Shown here piece by piece: positions 28,673-36,884 of a DNA stretch of 43,570 nt. The notes below the pieces were generated by a model. It did no database searches. It was not told the DNA's origin and was given only the letters and a program-made list of their open reading frames with translations. Positions within the stretch are counted from its first letter, which is position 1; each line of letters starts with the position of its first letter. The translations under genes and the position numbers were made by a program. This stretch comes from an uncultured Candidatus Poseidoniales archaeon (lineage in GTDB: Archaea > Thermoplasmatota > Poseidoniia > Poseidoniales > Thalassarchaeaceae): positions 1 to 43,570 of the forward strand of contig CACKMK010000002.1 of the NCBI GenBank assembly GCA_902601345.1, given 5' to 3'.

Positions 28673-29167
28673 TTATCTTCCTAGCATCCTTCGAACTTGG
28701 GTGCTTTCTTGATCCAAAGAAGGTGTTTCTTCCTCCCTGATCTTCTTCAGAGCATTCAGAGGAATCCAAGCATCAGGAACTAGTCGCCAAGGAGTGACTC
28801 GTGCCATTATCCCCAGCAGAATCTGACTTCCTGGAATCATGAAAACTCTCAAAGGAGGCACTACTAAACTCAAAGCAGCCAAGTCGTCTCTAGCCTGAAT
28901 TCTCTCCTTTCTACTGACCCTTCTCCCTATCAGTATGTTGGCCAATGTTCCTGAGGTCTTTTGGAAATGCTCAGCCCCTATTCTCGAAGCATCCCAAGCC
29001 TTCTCCAATCCCTCCCCCCACTTACGTGGCTCCTTTGCTACTTCTCTGATTTCATTCTGAGATTTATCGGGGAGTCTACGATAGGCTATGGAAGCTCCTG
29101 TGATGACCCACGGAACCCATCTAAACGTGAATCTGAAAGCGTTTGAGACTCTACCCAATTTAATCAC
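28673..29167 (-). CDS. LETM1-like small membrane-associated protein
   Basis: The coding part after the aceE stop gives a 164-residue protein from GTG at 29167, overlapping the aceE stop by four bases (GTGA). A hydrophobic segment near residues 12-28 (RFTFRWVPWVITGASIAY) may anchor it. The region RRVSRKERIQARDDLAALSLVVPPLRVFMIPGSQILLGIMARVTPWRLVPDAW, about residues 83-134, resembles the LETM1 core, which has the pattern R-E...D...L-VP-...P....P......LPS. LETM1 proteins are inner-membrane proteins tied to cation exchange and ribosome association in mitochondria. The match is by eye and remote. An in-frame extension to 29380 would lie inside aceE and is a shadow. Confidence 0.55.
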   Translation of the reverse strand: MIKLGRVSNAFRFTFRWVPWVITGASIAYRRLPDKSQNEIREVAKEPRKWGEGLEKAWDASRIGAEHFQKTSGTLANILIGRRVSRKERIQARDDLAALSLVVPPLRVFMIPGSQILLGIMARVTPWRLVPDAWIPLNALKKIREEETPSLDQESTQVRRMLGR

Positions 29168-31821
29168 TCTGTCTTGTCTATTCTCTCTTTGTTTAGATTT
29201 CTCTTTTCCAATTCTTTCTCTACCGTGCCAGAAGGCAATTCCCCTTCTTGCTCCAATGCCGAAATCGATGCAACAACAATGCTGTTTGTATCTATTTCGA
29301 AAAACGAACGAAGGGCTTCTCGTGTGTCTGATCTTCCGAACCCGTCTGTTCCGAGTACAATGTATCTGCCCCCTATCCATCTCTGAATCATCTCAGGGAT
29401 GGAGCAGATGTAGTCAGAAGTAGCGACTGTGGGCGTTTCGTCTCCAAAACATCTGGAGACGTATGGTTCTTCGGAAATCTCAGGATTCAGGCGTCTTGAT
29501 CTTTCATGCTCAAGACCTTCTCTGCGAAGTTCCCCGTAGGAGGTAACGGACCATACCTCCGATGATATCCCGTGTTCACTGAGTAGTTCCGAGGCTGCTT
29601 CCCTAACGTTCCTCAGGATTGGGCCTGATCCGAGTAGCCTAATCTTTTTTCTTCCCTCTCCCACTTCTTCTATTTTGTACGCTCCTCTAACGATGCCTTC
29701 ATCCACGCCAGGTGGCTTTGGCATCTGCTGCTGATTCTCGTTGTAAAGCATCACATAGTGGAAGACATCAAGATTCTCGCCCCACATCTCATCTATTCCA
29801 TGTCTGATGATAGCGGCTAGCTCGTAGGCATATGCAGGATCCCACGCTCGACAGTAAGGAACTGCCGAGGCCATCAATAGGCTGTGTCCATCCTGATGTT
29901 GTAGACCCTCTCCGTTAAGCGTAGTCCGCCCTGCGGTCGCTCCCATCAGGAAGCCGCGTGCGCGAGCGTCTGCAGCACTCCAAATCTGATCCCCTACCCT
30001 CTGAAATCCGAACATTGAATAGAAGGTGTAGAAAGGAATTGTAGCAGAGTTTGCACTAGAATACGAAGTAGCACTTGATATCCATGAGGCAATGGCTCCT
30101 GCCTCCGAAATTCCTTCCTGAAGGACCTGCCCTGATTCCGACTCCCTGTAGTTCAGGAGCATCTTATGGTCTACTGGAGTGTACTTTTGGCCTCTGGAAG
30201 CGAAAATCCCAAACTCGCTGAATAGTGGATCCATTCCGAAAGTTCTGCCTTCGTCTGGGATGATGGGGACGACTCTTGGACCTATCTCTGATTTCATCAG
30301 ATTTCTTAGCAGGCGAACGAAAGCCATGGTTGTAGAAACCTCTTGACCTTCTGGGGTACCCTGGTCGAATGCTGAATATGTGTCTTGTCCGGGAAGATCG
30401 AAGTTAATTTTCAAGGGTTTTCTTGAGGGTAGATACCCACCGAGTGCGGTTCTTCTTTCGATCAGATACTTGATCTCATCCGAGTCTTCTTCTAGTGCGA
30501 TGAAGGGATTTTCTTCGAGTCTGGAATCCTCGATATCAATCTCCAGAGCATCACGGTAAGCTCTCAGGTCGTCGATAGTCATCTTCTTCTTCTGGTGAGT
30601 TGAGTTCCTACCCTCAAAAGAGTCGATTCCCCAGCCTTTCACTGTATGTGCCAAAATTACAGCTGGACCCTGTGCAGAAATAGCTGATTTGTATGCAGAA
30701 TATACCTTTACTGGATCGTGCCCCCCTCTGGTTAGACCTTCTATCTCAGAATCGGAAATTGAGGTTCCTAGGGCCTTCATAGACTCGCTTCCAGAGAACA
30801 TCTCTTCTCGGAAATCGTCGATTGATAGAGTGCTGAGTCGTTGCCAGTCCCCATCAGTGATACTCTCCATCTTCTCCAGAAGCTCCCCTTTGGTGTCTCT
30901 TTGGAATACTCTGTCCCATCCTGACCCCCAGATTAGCTTGATTACTTTCCATCCCGCTCCTCGATAGAGGCCCTCTAATTCCTGGATGATGCTGGAATTC
31001 CCTCTTACAGGACCGTCTAGCCTCTGTAAATTGCAATTTACTACTACGATTAGATTGTCCAACTTTTCCCTACCGGCTACTGCTATGGAAGCTATTGACT
31101 CTGGTTCGTCCATCTCTCCGTCCCCTAAGAAGGCGAAAACCCGACTCTCCGATGTATCTGCGATTCCTCTTTGATTGAGATACTTCCAGAATCTCGCATG
31201 CATTACGGCACCAAGTGGCCCTAGACCCATTGAAACGGTAGGATACTCCCAGAATTCTGGCATTAGTCGTGGATGGGGGTATGAAGACAGTCCCTCCACG
31301 AAGGCCTCCTGCCTGAATTTTGAAACCTGATCTGCGGAAATTCTTCCTTCTAGGAATGCTCGAGCATAAATTCCAGGACTAGCGTGTCCCTGGATGAACA
31401 AGGCGTCTCCAATGCCATTGAAATCCTTTCCTCTGAATACATGCTGGAATCCTACTTCGTACAAAGTCGAGCTTGAGGCGTAGGTGGAAATATGCCCGCC
31501 TATCCCGTCAATTCTCCTATTTGCATCTGAGACAATAGCGGCCGCATTCCAGAGTACGTGATTCTGGATCTTTTTCTCCAATGTTAGGTTACCAGGATAT
31601 GGAGACTGTTGCTCAACGGAAATTGAGTTAAGGTACGGGGTTCTAGATGGGGAAATGTCGATACCCAAGGAAGACGCTTCTGACATCACCTCCTGTAGGA
31701 GTAGCCGCGCCCTCGACGTTCCCTGTGACGATGCTAGGGTCCTCAAGGATTCCAGCCATTCATCCGTCTCCTCTGGGTCCGTATCTGGAAGAGTTTGTCG
31801 GGGTTCTGGGGGGGGGGGCAT
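29164..31821 (-). CDS. aceE: Pyruvate dehydrogenase E1 component, homodimeric type
   Basis: This TPP-dependent enzyme decarboxylates pyruvate and transfers the acetyl group to E2 lipoyl groups, feeding acetyl-CoA. The 885-residue protein follows bacterial AceE: IGGHISTYASSSTLYEVGF near the start, LGDGEMDEPES with VVNCNLQRLDGPVRGN as the TPP/Mg motif, HTVKGWGI, and TLNGEGLQHQDGHSLL in the second half. The preferred start is the ATG at 31821, with GTGAT five bases upstream; a GTG three codons earlier is possible. The ATG runs into eleven C residues encoding MPPPPE. No E2 (aceF) or E3 (lpd) gene is adjacent. It is followed by the overlapping LETM1-like gene and preceded by a GNAT gene 73 bases upstream. 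Confidence 0.95.
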   Translation of the reverse strand: MPPPPEPRQTLPDTDPEETDEWLESLRTLASSQGTSRARLLLQEVMSEASSLGIDISPSRTPYLNSISVEQQSPYPGNLTLEKKIQNHVLWNAAAIVSDANRRIDGIGGHISTYASSSTLYEVGFQHVFRGKDFNGIGDALFIQGHASPGIYARAFLEGRISADQVSKFRQEAFVEGLSSYPHPRLMPEFWEYPTVSMGLGPLGAVMHARFWKYLNQRGIADTSESRVFAFLGDGEMDEPESIASIAVAGREKLDNLIVVVNCNLQRLDGPVRGNSSIIQELEGLYRGAGWKVIKLIWGSGWDRVFQRDTKGELLEKMESITDGDWQRLSTLSIDDFREEMFSGSESMKALGTSISDSEIEGLTRGGHDPVKVYSAYKSAISAQGPAVILAHTVKGWGIDSFEGRNSTHQKKKMTIDDLRAYRDALEIDIEDSRLEENPFIALEEDSDEIKYLIERRTALGGYLPSRKPLKINFDLPGQDTYSAFDQGTPEGQEVSTTMAFVRLLRNLMKSEIGPRVVPIIPDEGRTFGMDPLFSEFGIFASRGQKYTPVDHKMLLNYRESESGQVLQEGISEAGAIASWISSATSYSSANSATIPFYTFYSMFGFQRVGDQIWSAADARARGFLMGATAGRTTLNGEGLQHQDGHSLLMASAVPYCRAWDPAYAYELAAIIRHGIDEMWGENLDVFHYVMLYNENQQQMPKPPGVDEGIVRGAYKIEEVGEGRKKIRLLGSGPILRNVREAASELLSEHGISSEVWSVTSYGELRREGLEHERSRRLNPEISEEPYVSRCFGDETPTVATSDYICSIPEMIQRWIGGRYIVLGTDGFGRSDTREALRSFFEIDTNSIVVASISALEQEGELPSGTVEKELEKRNLNKERIDKTE

Positions 31822-31829
31822 GGCAATCA

Positions 31830-31845
31830 CTGCCCTGTTGGGCAG
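31830..31845. repeat. 6-bp hairpin just before the aceE start
   Basis: CTGCCC (31830-31835), a four-base loop and GGGCAG (31840-31845) form a perfect inverted repeat 9 bases upstream of the aceE ATG on the minus strand. It could fold in the 5' leader or bind a dimeric regulator. The gap between the GNAT stop and aceE holds also an A/T stretch (TTCAAAAAACACC on the minus strand, 31864-31877) that may be the TATA region. Confidence 0.35.
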
Positions 31846-31894
31846 AATCTCCAGTCAAGAGGTGTTTTTTGAATGGGTCGACGGTTTTGTCTGC

Positions 31895-32506
31895 CTATGA
31901 TGGGGATGCTCCGGGCCCCAGCACTATCAAATGGCACTCGTGCATTGTCCTGATTCCAGCAACAGTGATCGGTGAATCTCCCGAAACGCATCTTTCTCCT
32001 TTCCATTTCCTAACGGTTCTAATTACGGTCTTTGAACCGGCTGTATTTTTTGGGTCGACCTTGACTTCTACAATCATTTTGCCGACCTGTCCCAACCAAT
32101 CTAGAACTGAGTCTATACTTCGCCTGGCATATCCGTGTCTCTGTTCAGAGCTCCTTACCCAATATCCCAAATTCCAAGTCGCCCTCTTAGATCTAGTAAC
32201 TCTATCGAAACCGACTAATCCAATGACAAAACCATCCCATGGACGTATCATCACCCAGTGATGAAGAAGACCCGATCTGCCCTTCCTCTCGGTGTCTCTG
32301 ATGAAATCCTCAATCTGAGGTCTTATTTCCTTATCTGGATTAATCCATGGCATTGCCCTCATCACATCTGGCCAGGTCTCCTCGAATGCTTCGACTATCT
32401 CTGCTATGTGAGACTTTGAAGCTGGTCTTAGAACCAGCCCCTCATCCACTCGAATAGTGGAGGTGGCTCGTCTCTGCATCGTTCTCGGGGAAGGGTTCCG
32501 CCGCAT
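31895..32506 (-). CDS. GNAT-family N-acetyltransferase (RimJ/RimL-like)
   Basis: This 203-residue acetyltransferase opens with the typical LVLRPASKSHIAEIVEAF and continues with the family segments WVMIRPWDGFVIGLVGF, NLGYWVRSSEQRHGYARRSIDSVLDW (acetyl-CoA-binding Q/R-x-x-G-x-G/A type) and VEVKVDPKNTAGSKTVIRTVRKWKGE. This order fits RimJ/RimL-type enzymes that acetylate protein N-termini or small molecules; the target is unknown. The basic first 20 residues may be tail or over-extension. It starts 22 bases after the stop of the zinc-ribbon/EF-hand/TPR gene and ends 73 bases before aceE, so all may share a transcript. Confidence 0.85.
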   Translation of the reverse strand: MRRNPSPRTMQRRATSTIRVDEGLVLRPASKSHIAEIVEAFEETWPDVMRAMPWINPDKEIRPQIEDFIRDTERKGRSGLLHHWVMIRPWDGFVIGLVGFDRVTRSKRATWNLGYWVRSSEQRHGYARRSIDSVLDWLGQVGKMIVEVKVDPKNTAGSKTVIRTVRKWKGERCVSGDSPITVAGIRTMHECHLIVLGPGASPS

Positions 32507-32528
32507 CAGTTCTGCGTCGACATCTAGG

Positions 32529-33635
32529 TTATGAAATCAGTTTCTCACTTGCTCGAACTAGGTCTGGGTTATCTGGATGTAGTTTTATCGCAGATTCCAC
32601 CATCCTCCTCGCTTCTGAATTCCTACCAATCGACATTAGTAGCCTTCCTACTGAATACACCAATGAGGTCCTGTTCCCCAGATGAGGACCTACTTCATCT
32701 AGTAATACGGTGGCTTGGGCTGTATTCTGCTCCTTTGCAGATCTGATTGCAGATTGTAATTGTTTGATTATTTCTGCAGCGGGCCATTCTTCTTGTTGCT
32801 GCCAAGGCCAAAAAGAAGGGGGCTCTTCAGAGTGCTCATTTGAGTCTGGAGGAGTTTCTTGTGGAGGGATGACTGGAGCCGAGGGCAACTTTGGTATTGT
32901 TTCTGGTGAGGGTGCGACTCTTTCCTCTTGTATGGGAAGAGAGGTGATTTTGGGAATCGAGAATGAAGGAGCAGAAGGTATTTGCGGAGAGTTGTCCAAT
33001 CCTGGGGACTCTGTGGAGAATGCCGCTTCAAATTCGTCAATCCTTCCATCTCCATCAAAGTCTGCGGACTCCAATTGTGGTTGATTAGGAAGCGACACAC
33101 CACTCTCCTCTGCATCGATTAATTCACTCGGAGGTGAAGGCTGTACGAACCTTGGTGTTTCAGAGTTTGGTTGAATTAATTCGATTTGTCTCTGCTCGAT
33201 AATTTCCTCTTCTTCTGGTAAATCCTTCGGAACCTCAAACTTCTGGACAAATTGGGGGATGTCATCTGCAGTCAGTTCGTATTCCTCATCGACATCTGCC
33301 TCTGAAGGGGCCACTGAGTCGAAGTCTGGCTTTCTATCGAGTACGATTTCTTCTCCATCCCCGTATTGTGATACTTCGACTGTTAAGTCATCTAATGCGA
33401 ATGAAGGGGGCGTGATTTCCTCCTCCTCCTCATGTTCAATCTCGGACATAAGTTGGTCTAGTAGATCTGTAGATTCATCCTCTTCTAGTCCGGAATTCTG
33501 CTGGAAAGAAGGTCGATCGATTTGATAGTAACATCTTGTACAAACCCTTGTACCCTCTTGGTTAGAATGTTGACAAGATGGGCAAACTAGGCCCTTAGAA
33601 TTTGAATTACTCCATGACTTGAATCTGTCGAACAC
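32529..33635 (-). CDS. Acidic zinc-ribbon/EF-hand/TPR protein
   Basis: This protein of 368 residues has a modular make-up and no family I recognise. A zinc ribbon sits at the N-terminus (CPSC and CTRC, about residues 18-35). A long acidic, Pro-rich, disordered middle (about 50-280) contains one canonical EF-hand loop, DFDGDGRIDEFE (about 190-205). The C-terminal 80 residues, with SLVYSVGRLLMSIGRNSEARRMVESAIKLHPDNPDL, are a pair of TPR-like helices. No signal peptide or membrane span is present, so it is cytoplasmic and probably a scaffold or adaptor. The ATG at 33635 faces the divergent helicase across 127 bases. A role in organising the downstream proteins is speculation. Confidence 0.75.
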   Translation of the reverse strand: MFDRFKSWSNSNSKGLVCPSCQHSNQEGTRVCTRCYYQIDRPSFQQNSGLEEDESTDLLDQLMSEIEHEEEEEITPPSFALDDLTVEVSQYGDGEEIVLDRKPDFDSVAPSEADVDEEYELTADDIPQFVQKFEVPKDLPEEEEIIEQRQIELIQPNSETPRFVQPSPPSELIDAEESGVSLPNQPQLESADFDGDGRIDEFEAAFSTESPGLDNSPQIPSAPSFSIPKITSLPIQEERVAPSPETIPKLPSAPVIPPQETPPDSNEHSEEPPSFWPWQQQEEWPAAEIIKQLQSAIRSAKEQNTAQATVLLDEVGPHLGNRTSLVYSVGRLLMSIGRNSEARRMVESAIKLHPDNPDLVRASEKLIS

Positions 33636-33762
33636 CAGTCCCGTCCCTCCTGGATGCTTGTCTCGAATACTTCGAGCGTTTAATTCTCACTGGAAATGGA
33701 TTGATTATTGAGTCAGAGGCTCATCAAGTAACCGTGATAGGGGCTGGAGGTACCGGTAAGGC
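33636..33762. promoter_or_regulatory. Divergent promoter region between the zinc-ribbon/TPR gene and the helicase gene
   Basis: This 127-base region holds GTGAGAATTAAACGC on the minus strand (33674-33688), which could be a TATA region for the left gene with a short leader. TTGATTATTGAG (about 33701-33712) is a candidate for the helicase. A GGAGGT at 33746-33751 precedes the helicase GTG by 11 bases. No strong operator is seen. Confidence 0.35.
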
Positions 33763-35691
33763 GTGGCAGGTTCTGAGAAGTATATCGAGAGTCGCTTCAA
33801 GAGGAGCCAAGACCACCATGAAGCCTATCTTCGTCTCATCAGATGGGAATTAGAAGACGAGTTAGCAATAACTGAGGAGAGATTGAGGAATTGGGCGGAT
33901 AAGAAGCTCGAGGCTCATGGAATTGCTCTTTTTGGTTTGAGCGCTAAGACTGATGGCTGGTTATTCGGCCAACGAGTGGTAAGATTTCGAAGAGGAGCTG
34001 GGAGGGGTCTGGGCTCTCATAGATTCAGGCAGGGTGACATCATCATGCTCAGTAGGAGCAATCCGTTGACTGAGAAACCCATAGAGGCAGTAGTCAGCAA
34101 TAGAAGCAGAGACTCGATTAGAGTGGTGCTACCCGAGGCTCCAAAGGGACTTAGAAAAGGAACGTGGAGAATTGACAGAGGAGCCAACCGAGTTGCATTC
34201 GACAGAATGAGAGATGCGTTGAATTCGATTTTCGAAGAGGGTGGAGGTGCCCCACTAAGGGAGCTTCTACTTGGTCTTGTACACGATCCAGAAGCTACCG
34301 CTTCCCTAATTCCAGAGATGAAAGGGGCAAAGGAGGTTAGGGTTCCACTTCCTAATGACCTGAACGAGTCCCAGAGGGAGGCTGCCAGGATGGGGATCAG
34401 TAGGAGGTTGACTTTGATTCAGGGTCCTCCGGGTACGGGAAAGACACACACTGCGGTAAGAATATTGGAGAACTGGGCGATTCAAGATACTGGTACCGTC
34501 CTAGCTGTCGCAGATTCTAATGTTGCTGTCGATAACCTACTAGAGGGCCTGCTGGAAAGAGGAATCAGGACTGTAAGACTAGGACAACCAGTGAAGGTTA
34601 GAGAGAGCCTGAGAGAAGCCACAATGGATGCTAGGATGGAGAGTCACGAGCTTAACAGGGACTTGATCGAGGAGATTGAGAGGAATGAAAAGCTATCCCG
34701 TAGGATAAAGGGGATGCGAGGAGGGAAGGAGAAAGGACTTGCACATAGGGACTTGAGTCGAGGGTGGAAGGAGGTAAGGAGGCTTGAAAGACAGATTAGG
34801 GATGATATTCTGGATAGGGCCCAAGTTCTGTGTTGTACATGCATAGGTTCCGGACACGATCTACTCGACGGAAGGAGTTTTTCTAGGGTTCTTATCGACG
34901 AGGCAACTCAGGCGACGGAACCAGCATCATTGGTTCCCCTGGTTAAGGGATCTAGACAGATTGTTCTAGTCGGAGACCATAGACAACTACCCCCAACCGT
35001 TATTTCACGTCGAGCAGAGAAAGGTGGTTTGGATAGGTCACTATTCGAACGCCTAGTTGAGATGGGTATCGCTCCGCTCATGCTTACCACCCAATACAGA
35101 ATGCATCCTTCAATTTCTGATTTTCCGAACAATAGATTCTATGATGGGAAACTCGAGGACGGGGTGGATAAGTCGGATAGAGAGGCTCCTGCAGGTATGC
35201 TCTGGCCTGATTGGGATGCTCCTCTAGCATTCCTACCTGTCGAGGGTGAGGAGTTACTATCTCCAGACGGAGCCTCGAAGGAGAATTCTCTGGAAGCTTC
35301 ATGGGTTGTGAAGATATTAATGGGGCTAATCGAAGAGGGTGGGCTAGAATTCTCGAGCATAGGAATAGTTACCCCATATGCTGGCCAAGTACGGGCGATA
35401 AGGGATATGATTCCGGAGTCAATGCAGGATGTTGAGGTCAGGACGGTGGATGGGTATCAAGGAAGAGAGAAGGACGTGATAATCTTCTCCAGTGTAAGAT
35501 CTAACCCCGATGGGAATGTAGGTTTCCTTTCGGATGGTAGGAGATTGAACGTAGCACTAACCAGATCTAGGAGAGGTCTCATAGTGGTCGGTAACCCGGA
35601 AACTCTCAGACATGACCATAATTGGAGAGCTTGGATTGATCACATCAGGAGTAGCAAACTTGAGGCATGGCATCTCTTGGGTACAGCGTGA
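33763..35691 (+). CDS. SF1B DNA/RNA helicase, IGHMBP2/UPF1-like
   Basis: This ATP-dependent helicase of 642 residues has an N-terminal OB-like part followed by two RecA-like domains. Motifs are clear: Q-motif-like LNESQREAARMG, Walker A GPPGTGKTHTAVRIL (residues 221-235), Ia VAVADSNVAVDNLLEGLLERG, Walker B DEATQATEPASLVPL (about 379), III GDHRQLPPTV (about 406), IV TTQYRMHPSISDFPNNRFYDG, and VI VRTVDGYQGREKDVIIFSSVR and LNVALTRSRRGLIVVG. The architecture matches archaeal and eukaryotic IGHMBP2/UPF1-type helicases, which unwind DNA or RNA in repair or translation-linked surveillance. The GTG at 33763 is the best start. An RDD gene follows nine bases after its stop. Confidence 0.92.
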   Translation: MAGSEKYIESRFKRSQDHHEAYLRLIRWELEDELAITEERLRNWADKKLEAHGIALFGLSAKTDGWLFGQRVVRFRRGAGRGLGSHRFRQGDIIMLSRSNPLTEKPIEAVVSNRSRDSIRVVLPEAPKGLRKGTWRIDRGANRVAFDRMRDALNSIFEEGGGAPLRELLLGLVHDPEATASLIPEMKGAKEVRVPLPNDLNESQREAARMGISRRLTLIQGPPGTGKTHTAVRILENWAIQDTGTVLAVADSNVAVDNLLEGLLERGIRTVRLGQPVKVRESLREATMDARMESHELNRDLIEEIERNEKLSRRIKGMRGGKEKGLAHRDLSRGWKEVRRLERQIRDDILDRAQVLCCTCIGSGHDLLDGRSFSRVLIDEATQATEPASLVPLVKGSRQIVLVGDHRQLPPTVISRRAEKGGLDRSLFERLVEMGIAPLMLTTQYRMHPSISDFPNNRFYDGKLEDGVDKSDREAPAGMLWPDWDAPLAFLPVEGEELLSPDGASKENSLEASWVVKILMGLIEEGGLEFSSIGIVTPYAGQVRAIRDMIPESMQDVEVRTVDGYQGREKDVIIFSSVRSNPDGNVGFLSDGRRLNVALTRSRRGLIVVGNPETLRHDHNWRAWIDHIRSSKLEAWHLLGTA

Positions 35692-35700
35692 GGCGTGACA

Positions 35701-36273
35701 ATGGGCGATCATGACTCCCCAATCTCCATACATGGAGGGGGGACTCTAGCCAAGGCCATTGTTTCCCAAGAACAGGGACACTGGTCTGTTCCGGATGGTA
35801 CAATCCTCTCCTCCGGAGCAAAGAGGCTTGTAGCCTTCGTGATTGACGTAGTTATCGTTGTCTCGATTCTAAATTTGGCTACAAGGGGGATGATTGCAAA
35901 CGCATTGAACGTCTCCCTGTGGGTTTCCTCGGATTTCCATTATGCTGTTGCCTTCGCTGTTATTTTTCTCACCACTCACTGGCTGTACTGGAGATTAACG
36001 GGTTTGGCATTCTCTAGGTCTCTTGGTCAAAAAGTCCTGGGAATTGCCATCGTTATGGAAGATGGGAGTAAAGTGGAAAGCAATATTTGGGATAAGAGGG
36101 CCTTTGCGAAGTTACTCTACCTAATTCCAGTCGTGAACCTATACTTCGGTGTTTACGAATTAGCGAGAATTTCCCAGAGGCATACCCATCAATCAAATCT
36201 CGATCTAAGTGTGGGTACAATCGTCGCACATTCTGAGTCGCTTCCTCCAGCGAGTAGGAAGAATATCAGGTAG
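35701..36273 (+). CDS. RDD-family membrane protein
   Basis: This 190-residue protein has a polar N-terminus of about 45 residues and then the RDD-type membrane domain. It opens with AKRLVAFVIDVVIVVSIL, where an Arg and an Asp occupy the first helix, continues with a second pair of helices (HYAVAFAVIFLTTHWLYWRLTG) and SRSLGQKVLGIAIV, and ends with KLLYLIPVVNLYFGV. RDD proteins are proposed transporters or ion-related proteins, with no fixed substrate. The ATG at 35701 follows GTGAGG at good spacing; a GTG at 35695 is less likely. It is packed between the helicase and Sua5 genes on one strand. Confidence 0.8.
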   Translation: MGDHDSPISIHGGGTLAKAIVSQEQGHWSVPDGTILSSGAKRLVAFVIDVVIVVSILNLATRGMIANALNVSLWVSSDFHYAVAFAVIFLTTHWLYWRLTGLAFSRSLGQKVLGIAIVMEDGSKVESNIWDKRAFAKLLYLIPVVNLYFGVYELARISQRHTHQSNLDLSVGTIVAHSESLPPASRKNIR

Positions 36274-36281
36274 GTGTAGAC

Positions 36282-36884
36282 TTGGAAGAAGCCATCGAAT
36301 GGGTTCTTTCAGGAGGTTGTATCGTTTATCCTACGTCTACCCTACCTGCACTAGGTTGTATCCCAGATTCTAATGCTTTAGACAGACTTTACGCCATAAA
36401 GGGAAGAAATAATCGAGCTCCTGTGAGCCTCGGTGTTGTGAGTCTGAGTCAGGCTAATGAGATAGTTCATGTTCCCGATGACGTAAACGAAATTCTCGAT
36501 ATGTTTCCAGAAGGATCTCTGACTGTTATACTTAGAGCAAAAAATGAGTTGGATTCCAGACTTGGAGGGAAAAAGGTAGCCGTTAGAGTGGTATCGAACA
36601 GAACGGCCAAGGAGTTGCTTACTAGAACGGGTCCGCTTACAGCAACGAGTGCAAATATTTCTGGACAGGAGCCGTTGTTAGATTGTGTAGAAGCCGCAGA
36701 GTCTCTTCGAAGGACCGAGGAATCAATTGTAGGCGTCGATGGCGTCTGTGATGGAGGACCACCCAGTACTTTGATAGCATGGCATACGGTCTGCGAATCA
36801 CCTGAGTCGTTGAGTATTGAAGTGATCAGAGAAGGTAAGGTAAGTTCAGAGGAGGTTTTGTCATGGTGGAAGAACAGGATCTGA
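36282..36884 (+). CDS. Threonylcarbamoyl-AMP synthase (Sua5/YrdC)
   Basis: This enzyme makes threonylcarbamoyl-AMP from threonine, bicarbonate and ATP, the first step of universal t6A tRNA modification. The 200-residue single-domain protein matches YrdC: GGCIVYPTSTLPALGCIPDS, LYAIKGRNNRAPVSLG, and TGPLTATSANISGQEPL. The C-terminal Sua5 extension is absent. The TTG at 36282 is preceded by GGTG five bases upstream. It overlaps map by 22 bases, so the two are translationally linked and both serve early steps of translation. Confidence 0.9.
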   Translation: MEEAIEWVLSGGCIVYPTSTLPALGCIPDSNALDRLYAIKGRNNRAPVSLGVVSLSQANEIVHVPDDVNEILDMFPEGSLTVILRAKNELDSRLGGKKVAVRVVSNRTAKELLTRTGPLTATSANISGQEPLLDCVEAAESLRRTEESIVGVDGVCDGGPPSTLIAWHTVCESPESLSIEVIREGKVSSEEVLSWWKNRI

